This document shows, in pieces, positions 60,748 through 64,000 of a DNA stretch of 64,000 bases (the first letter of the stretch is position 1; each line of letters begins with the position of its first letter). Source of the stretch: Oscillospiraceae bacterium (GTDB lineage: Bacteria; Bacillota; Clostridia; Oscillospirales; Oscillospiraceae). Location of the stretch: positions 1-64,000 of the forward strand of contig SVLD01000003.1 in NCBI GenBank assembly GCA_015068125.1, in the 5' to 3' direction. The position numbers and the translations under genes are program-made. Under the pieces are notes generated by a model. That model was not told where the DNA came from. It did no database searches and worked only from the letters and a program-made list of their open reading frames with translations.

Positions 60748-61442
60748 CAGAACGCATACAGAAAATTATATCCGCCCGGGGCGTCGCCTCCCGCCGCAAG
60801 GCAGAAGAGATGCTCACCGCAGGCCGGATCACCCTAAACGGCCGTATTGCCCAGCTTGGCGAAAGCGCCGATCCCGATATTGACGAAATTCTCGTGGATG
60901 GGAAACCCCTCCCATCCACTCAGGAATCTGTGTACATCATGCTCAATAAACCCCGTGGCTATGTCACAACCTTGTCCGATGAAAAGGGAAGAAAGACTGT
61001 GGCGCAGCTGGTTGCCGACTGTGGCTGCCGGGTCTATCCGGTGGGACGGCTGGATTACGATTCCGAGGGTTTGCTGATTTTGACCAATGACGGCGAATTT
61101 GCCAACGCCATGATGCACCCCAAGCACGAGGTGGAGAAAACCTATGCGGTTTGGGTCCGTGGCTATCACTCCGACGCCACGGAAAATTTGAAACAGCCCA
61201 TCGTGCTGGATGGCTATAAAATCAAACCGCCCCGGGTAACGCTTGTGCGTTCCGGGGAAGATCAGGCGCTGTACCATATTACCATCCACGAGGGAAGAAA
61301 CCGCCAGGTGCGCAGAATGTGCGCCCATGCTGGCATGGAAGTTCGGCGGCTGCAGCGTATCCGGGAAGGCAAACTGGAGCTTGGCGACCTGCCCCTTGGA
61401 AAATGGAGATATCTTACCAAAGAAGAAATAGCGAAGCTGTAA
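60744..61442 (+). CDS. rluB: 23S rRNA pseudouridine synthase RluB type
   Basis: The 232-aa RsuA-family enzyme has an S4 RNA-binding domain (RIQKIISARGVASRRKAEEML) and the catalytic Asp in VGRLDYDSEGLLILTNDG, then HEGRNRQVRRMCAHAG. Start 60744 overlaps the carboxypeptidase stop (ATGA) behind GGAGGCGG; the track adds 53 codons. The gene order scpAB...rluB is widespread in Firmicutes. Confidence 0.93.
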   Translation: MTERIQKIISARGVASRRKAEEMLTAGRITLNGRIAQLGESADPDIDEILVDGKPLPSTQESVYIMLNKPRGYVTTLSDEKGRKTVAQLVADCGCRVYPVGRLDYDSEGLLILTNDGEFANAMMHPKHEVEKTYAVWVRGYHSDATENLKQPIVLDGYKIKPPRVTLVRSGEDQALYHITIHEGRNRQVRRMCAHAGMEVRRLQRIREGKLELGDLPLGKWRYLTKEEIAKL

Positions 61443-61458
61443 CAGCTCCGCTATTTTT
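61427..61458 (+). terminator. Terminator of the scpAB-rluB operon
   Basis: AAATAGCGAAGCTG, loop TAA, CAGCTCCGCTATTTTT; it includes the stop codon of rluB in the loop region and has one mismatch. Confidence 0.82.
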
Positions 61459-61478
61459 GCAATTTTTCTTTCATCGTC

Positions 61479-61507
61479 TTGCAAAAACAAGGAAAAACTG
61501 TTATAAT
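61479..61507 (+). promoter_or_regulatory. Promoter of the RpiR-type gene
   Basis: TTGCAA, 17 bases, TATAAT, 42 bases before ATG 61550. Confidence 0.78.
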
Positions 61508-61549
61508 AAACCCACTTTAATGAAAGAAAACGATCATGAGGTGAGCAAA

Positions 61550-62419
61550 ATGAAGCAGGATGTTCTCGCCCTGGTGGAATCCAAAGCTCAGGGCTTCTCC
61601 AAGGGACAGAAGCTGATCGCCCAATATCTGACGGAATCCTATGATAAAGCCGCCTTTATGACGGCCAATCGCCTGGCGAAAACCGTGGGCGTTTCCGAAT
61701 CCACGGTGGTTCGTTTTGCCATGGAGCTGGGCTATGATGGCTACCCCAGTATGCAAAAGGCCATGCAGGAGATGGTTGTCAACCGCCTGACCTCTGTCCA
61801 GCGCATGGAGGTGGCCACCGACCGCATCGGCAACCAGGATATCCTTTCCATGGTGCTCCAGTCGGATATGGATAAGCTTCGGAAAACCGGCGAAACTGTG
61901 GATAGGGGAGAGTTCCAGGCCGCGGTGGATGCCATTTTGGGCGCCCGGCGGATCTATATCATTGGTGTGCGCTCCGTGGCGCCTTTGGCCAATTTCCTGG
62001 GCTATTACCTGAACTATATGTTTGACAATGTGCAGATCGTCACCGATGGCGGTACCAGCGCTATGTTTGAAAAGATCGTCGGTGCGCAGGATGGCGACGC
62101 GGTGGTGGCCTTCAGCTTCCCCCGGTATTCCACATCCACCGCCAAGGGCGCCCAATACTGCCGCAGCACCGGCGCTACCGTTATCGGCATTACTGACAGC
62201 CGCTTGTCCCCATTGGGGCAGAATTGCGACCATGTGCTGCTGGCTAAGAGCGATATGGTCTCCCTGGTTGACTCCCTGGTAGCGCCTTTGAGCGTCATCA
62301 ATGCGCTGATCGTTGCCTTGTCCACCAAGCGCCAGCAGGAATTGTCCCAAACCTTTAACCAGCTGGAACGGCTGTGGGAGGAATATAATGTCTATGAAAA
62401 GCGGGGTGACGGCCAATGA
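61550..62419 (+). CDS. MurR/RpiR-family transcription regulator
   Basis: The 289-aa protein has an N-terminal helix-turn-helix (MTANRLAKTVGVSESTVVRFAMELGYDGY) and a C-terminal SIS domain (RIYIIGVRSVAPLANFLGYY, AFSFPRYSTSTAKGAQYCRSTG) that would sense a phosphosugar. Start 61550 follows GAGGTGAG; the track ORF begins 77 codons early inside rluB. Its stop overlaps the flavoprotein gene (ATGA), yet no sugar genes are nearby. Confidence 0.93.
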   Translation: MKQDVLALVESKAQGFSKGQKLIAQYLTESYDKAAFMTANRLAKTVGVSESTVVRFAMELGYDGYPSMQKAMQEMVVNRLTSVQRMEVATDRIGNQDILSMVLQSDMDKLRKTGETVDRGEFQAAVDAILGARRIYIIGVRSVAPLANFLGYYLNYMFDNVQIVTDGGTSAMFEKIVGAQDGDAVVAFSFPRYSTSTAKGAQYCRSTGATVIGITDSRLSPLGQNCDHVLLAKSDMVSLVDSLVAPLSVINALIVALSTKRQQELSQTFNQLERLWEEYNVYEKRGDGQ

Positions 62420-63642
62420 GCTATGATGGCATCGTCATCGGCGGCGGCCCTGCGGGAATGTTTGCCGCCATCACCGCAGCCCAAAACGGCAGCAAGGTTT
62501 TGCTGCTGGAGCGCAATGACCGGTTGGGCAAAAAGCTGCTGATCACCGGCAAAGGCCGCTGCAATGTGACCAACGACTGCACCGAGCAGGAGGTGCTGCA
62601 GAATGTGCCCCGAAACGGCCGCTTTCTGTTCAGTGCCCTGGATGCCTGCCCACCCAAAATGGTCATGGATTTCTTTGAAAGACGGGGCTGCCCCCTAAAA
62701 ACCGAGCGAGGCAACCGGGTATTTCCTGTGTCTGATAAGGCATCTTCCATCCTGGAATGTCTGCAAAAGGAAATGCGCCGCCTGGGCGTCACGGTACAGA
62801 CCGGTCGCGTCCGTCAGATTCTGACAGATAACGGCATCGTCACCGGCGTGCAGACGGACAAAGAGAAATTTTTAGCCCAGTGGGTGATTCTGACCACCGG
62901 GGGCCTGAGCTACCCCACCACCGGCTCCACCGGTGACGGCTATTCCATGGCTCAGGCTGTGGGACATACTGTTACCGCCACGGAAGGCAGTCTGGTGCCC
63001 TTGGAAACAGCAGGGGAGGACTGCCCGGCTATGCAGGGCCTGAGCCTGCGGAATGTAGGTGTCAAGCTCCTGAACGAAAAAGGGAAGCTGCTGTATAAGG
63101 ACTTCGGCGAACTGCTTTTTACCCACTTCGGTGTATCCGGCCCCACGGTCTTAAGTGCCAGCGCCCACCTGAAAGGGGAGAATTGCCGCCTGGTCATCGA
63201 CCTGAAGCCTGCCCTGGAGGATGAAAAGCTGGACAGCCGTATTCTGCGGGATCTTTCCATGTACCAAAACCGAAGCATGGAAAACGCTCTGACGGATCTT
63301 CTGCCCCGGAGTATGATCCCGGTGGTTCTGCGGCGGCTGGAAATTGATCCAACCATGCAGGCCAATGCCCTGACCAAGCAAAAACGCCGGGAGTTGGTAA
63401 CACTGCTGAAGAACTTTTCTCTGGACATCACCGGCAAACGGCCGGTGGCGGAGGCCATCATCACCTCCGGCGGCATCAAAATTTCGGAGATCAACCCCAA
63501 AACCATGGAATCCAGGCTGATCCCGGGACTTTTCTTCGCCGGTGAGATCATCGACTGCGATGCTTATACCGGTGGCTTCAACCTCCAGATCGCCTGGTCC
63601 ACCGCCTACGCCGCCGGCTGCGCGGTAAAAAACACCCATTGA
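62416..63642 (+). CDS. HI0933/BaiN-family flavoprotein
   Basis: The 408-aa FAD/NAD(P) oxidoreductase has the dinucleotide motif IGGGPAGMFAAITAA, LLITGKGRCNVTN, TTGGLSYPTTGSTGDGY and a C-terminal FAD block FAGEIIDCDAYTGGFNLQIAWSTG-like (here WSTAYAAG). Members such as BaiN reduce bile-acid intermediates, but most are uncharacterised. Translationally coupled to the RpiR regulator. Its stop codon lies within the -35 box of the acpP promoter. Confidence 0.9.
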   Translation: MSYDGIVIGGGPAGMFAAITAAQNGSKVLLLERNDRLGKKLLITGKGRCNVTNDCTEQEVLQNVPRNGRFLFSALDACPPKMVMDFFERRGCPLKTERGNRVFPVSDKASSILECLQKEMRRLGVTVQTGRVRQILTDNGIVTGVQTDKEKFLAQWVILTTGGLSYPTTGSTGDGYSMAQAVGHTVTATEGSLVPLETAGEDCPAMQGLSLRNVGVKLLNEKGKLLYKDFGELLFTHFGVSGPTVLSASAHLKGENCRLVIDLKPALEDEKLDSRILRDLSMYQNRSMENALTDLLPRSMIPVVLRRLEIDPTMQANALTKQKRRELVTLLKNFSLDITGKRPVAEAIITSGGIKISEINPKTMESRLIPGLFFAGEIIDCDAYTGGFNLQIAWSTAYAAGCAVKNTH

Positions 63643-63667
63643 CAAACCGCGTACGCTGTACTAAAAT
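63639..63667 (+). promoter_or_regulatory. acpP promoter
   Basis: TTGACA, 17 bases, TAAAAT, 46 bases before the acpP ATG. The -35 overlaps the stop codon of the flavoprotein gene. Confidence 0.82.
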
Positions 63668-63713
63668 AAACAAACAGTAGTGCCTTTTAAGACATATATT
63701 GGAGGAATACATT

Positions 63714-63935
63714 ATGTACGAAAAACTCGTTTCTTATGCATCCAAGCAGCTGGAGCTGGATCCCTCTGAGATCACTCCCGACAGCACCTTTGAAAGCCTG
63801 GGCATCGATTCCCTGGACATCGTGGAGATGATCATGGATCTGGAGTCCGAGCTGGGCATCGAGCTGGATATGGAGAATCAGTCCATCGCCACCTTCCGTG
63901 AGCTGGCTGACTTCATCGACTCCAAGATCAACTGA
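63714..63935 (+). CDS. acpP: Acyl carrier protein
   Basis: The 73-aa acidic four-helix protein carries growing fatty acids on a phosphopantetheine attached to the Ser of LGIDSLDIVEMIM (near residue 36). Start 63714 follows TTGGAGG; the TTG upstream in the track is part of the ribosome binding site. It is alone, without fab genes, and has its own promoter. Confidence 0.96.
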   Translation: MYEKLVSYASKQLELDPSEITPDSTFESLGIDSLDIVEMIMDLESELGIELDMENQSIATFRELADFIDSKIN

Positions 63936-63979
63936 TTCAATCAAATAGCCTTGTTGGCCAGACCGGCTTATAACAAGGT

Positions 63980-64000
63980 CGCACTAGTCGGGGAGATAGC
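63980..64000 (+). ncRNA. ffs: 5' end of probable SRP RNA (4.5S/6S-like), cut by window
   Basis: The last bases CACTAGTCGGGGAGATAGC match the start of the Firmicute SRP RNA (GCTAG..GGGGAGGTAGCGGTGCC type). A TATAAC -10-like box at 63969-63974 would place the start near 63980. Only about 20 bases are in the window. Its protein partner Ffh is encoded at 32843-34192. Confidence 0.6.

Overview
The window is a gene-dense stretch of chromosome from a spore-forming, low-to-mid G+C Firmicute. Clostridia, and probably the Oscillospirales, fit best. The evidence is strong AGGAGG-type ribosome binding sites, consensus TTGACA-N17-TATAAT promoters, a cysteine T-box, ylxM-ffh, scpAB, spoVAC and ytfJ, small Cys-rich and lipoprotein genes of a gut-Clostridia type, and several TTG start codons backed by good ribosome binding sites. 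I see no prophage, IS element, CRISPR array or plasmid function.

Layout. 1-8.7 kb (minus strand): pyrimidine operon pyrC-carB-pyrK-pyrD-pyrF-pyrE-pyrB, read from one promoter and closed by a perfect palindrome; it has no carA, and PyrB carries a PyrI-like zinc tail. 8.8-15.1 kb: a lipoprotein; an AbrB-like regulator with a methionine-gamma-lyase-like enzyme and an EamA transporter; a second lipoprotein, a YugP-type metallopeptidase and a TIGR04255 protein; an orphan spoVAC; and the remains of a deleted sialate O-acetylesterase. 15.2-24.5 kb: an exonuclease with zinc ribbon and poly-Arg tail, two tRNAs, a CE2 esterase lipoprotein, an anion permease, tmcAL and ackA, a CECEC-rich membrane peptide, birA, and a membrane-anchored E2-like acyltransferase. 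24.6-30.6 kb (minus): one long operon znuA-znuC-znuB-trmO-proB-proA-proC, joining zinc uptake to proline synthesis. 30.7-36 kb: small hypotheticals, a GNAT protein, then ylxM-ffh-rpsP-khpA-rimM-trmD (SRP and ribosome/tRNA maturation, without rplS).

36-43 kb: a ThrE-type exporter, a zinc-ribbon membrane protein, DegV, a CopA copper ATPase with a fused C-terminal CopZ-like domain and an internal translation start, a 42-aa gene missing from the ORF track that overlaps truA, and an ArsC/Spx-like gene whose frame breaks exactly at an A AAA AAG slippery heptamer. 43-51.4 kb: a sodium:alanine symporter running 137 bases into an aminotransferase gene, then a T-box leader and the translationally coupled cysS-polA-rimI-tsaD operon. 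51.4-56.3 kb: a 336-bp AT-rich gap with a compact DnaA-box-like cluster, then a four-gene oxidoreductase/metallo-beta-lactamase operon divergent from an AraC regulator. 57-61.5 kb: scpA-scpB-DUF2953-ytfJ-dac-rluB. 61.5-64 kb: an RpiR regulator coupled to a flavoprotein, acpP, and the first bases of what looks like the SRP RNA gene.

No obvious novel defence or mobile system is present. The strongest unusual signals are the PyrB zinc tail, the CopA/CopZ internal start, the frameshifted ArsC-like gene, placement of polA and tsaD under a Cys T-box, the DnaA-box cluster, the E2-like membrane fusion lacking its catalytic His, and the unlisted 42-aa gene.
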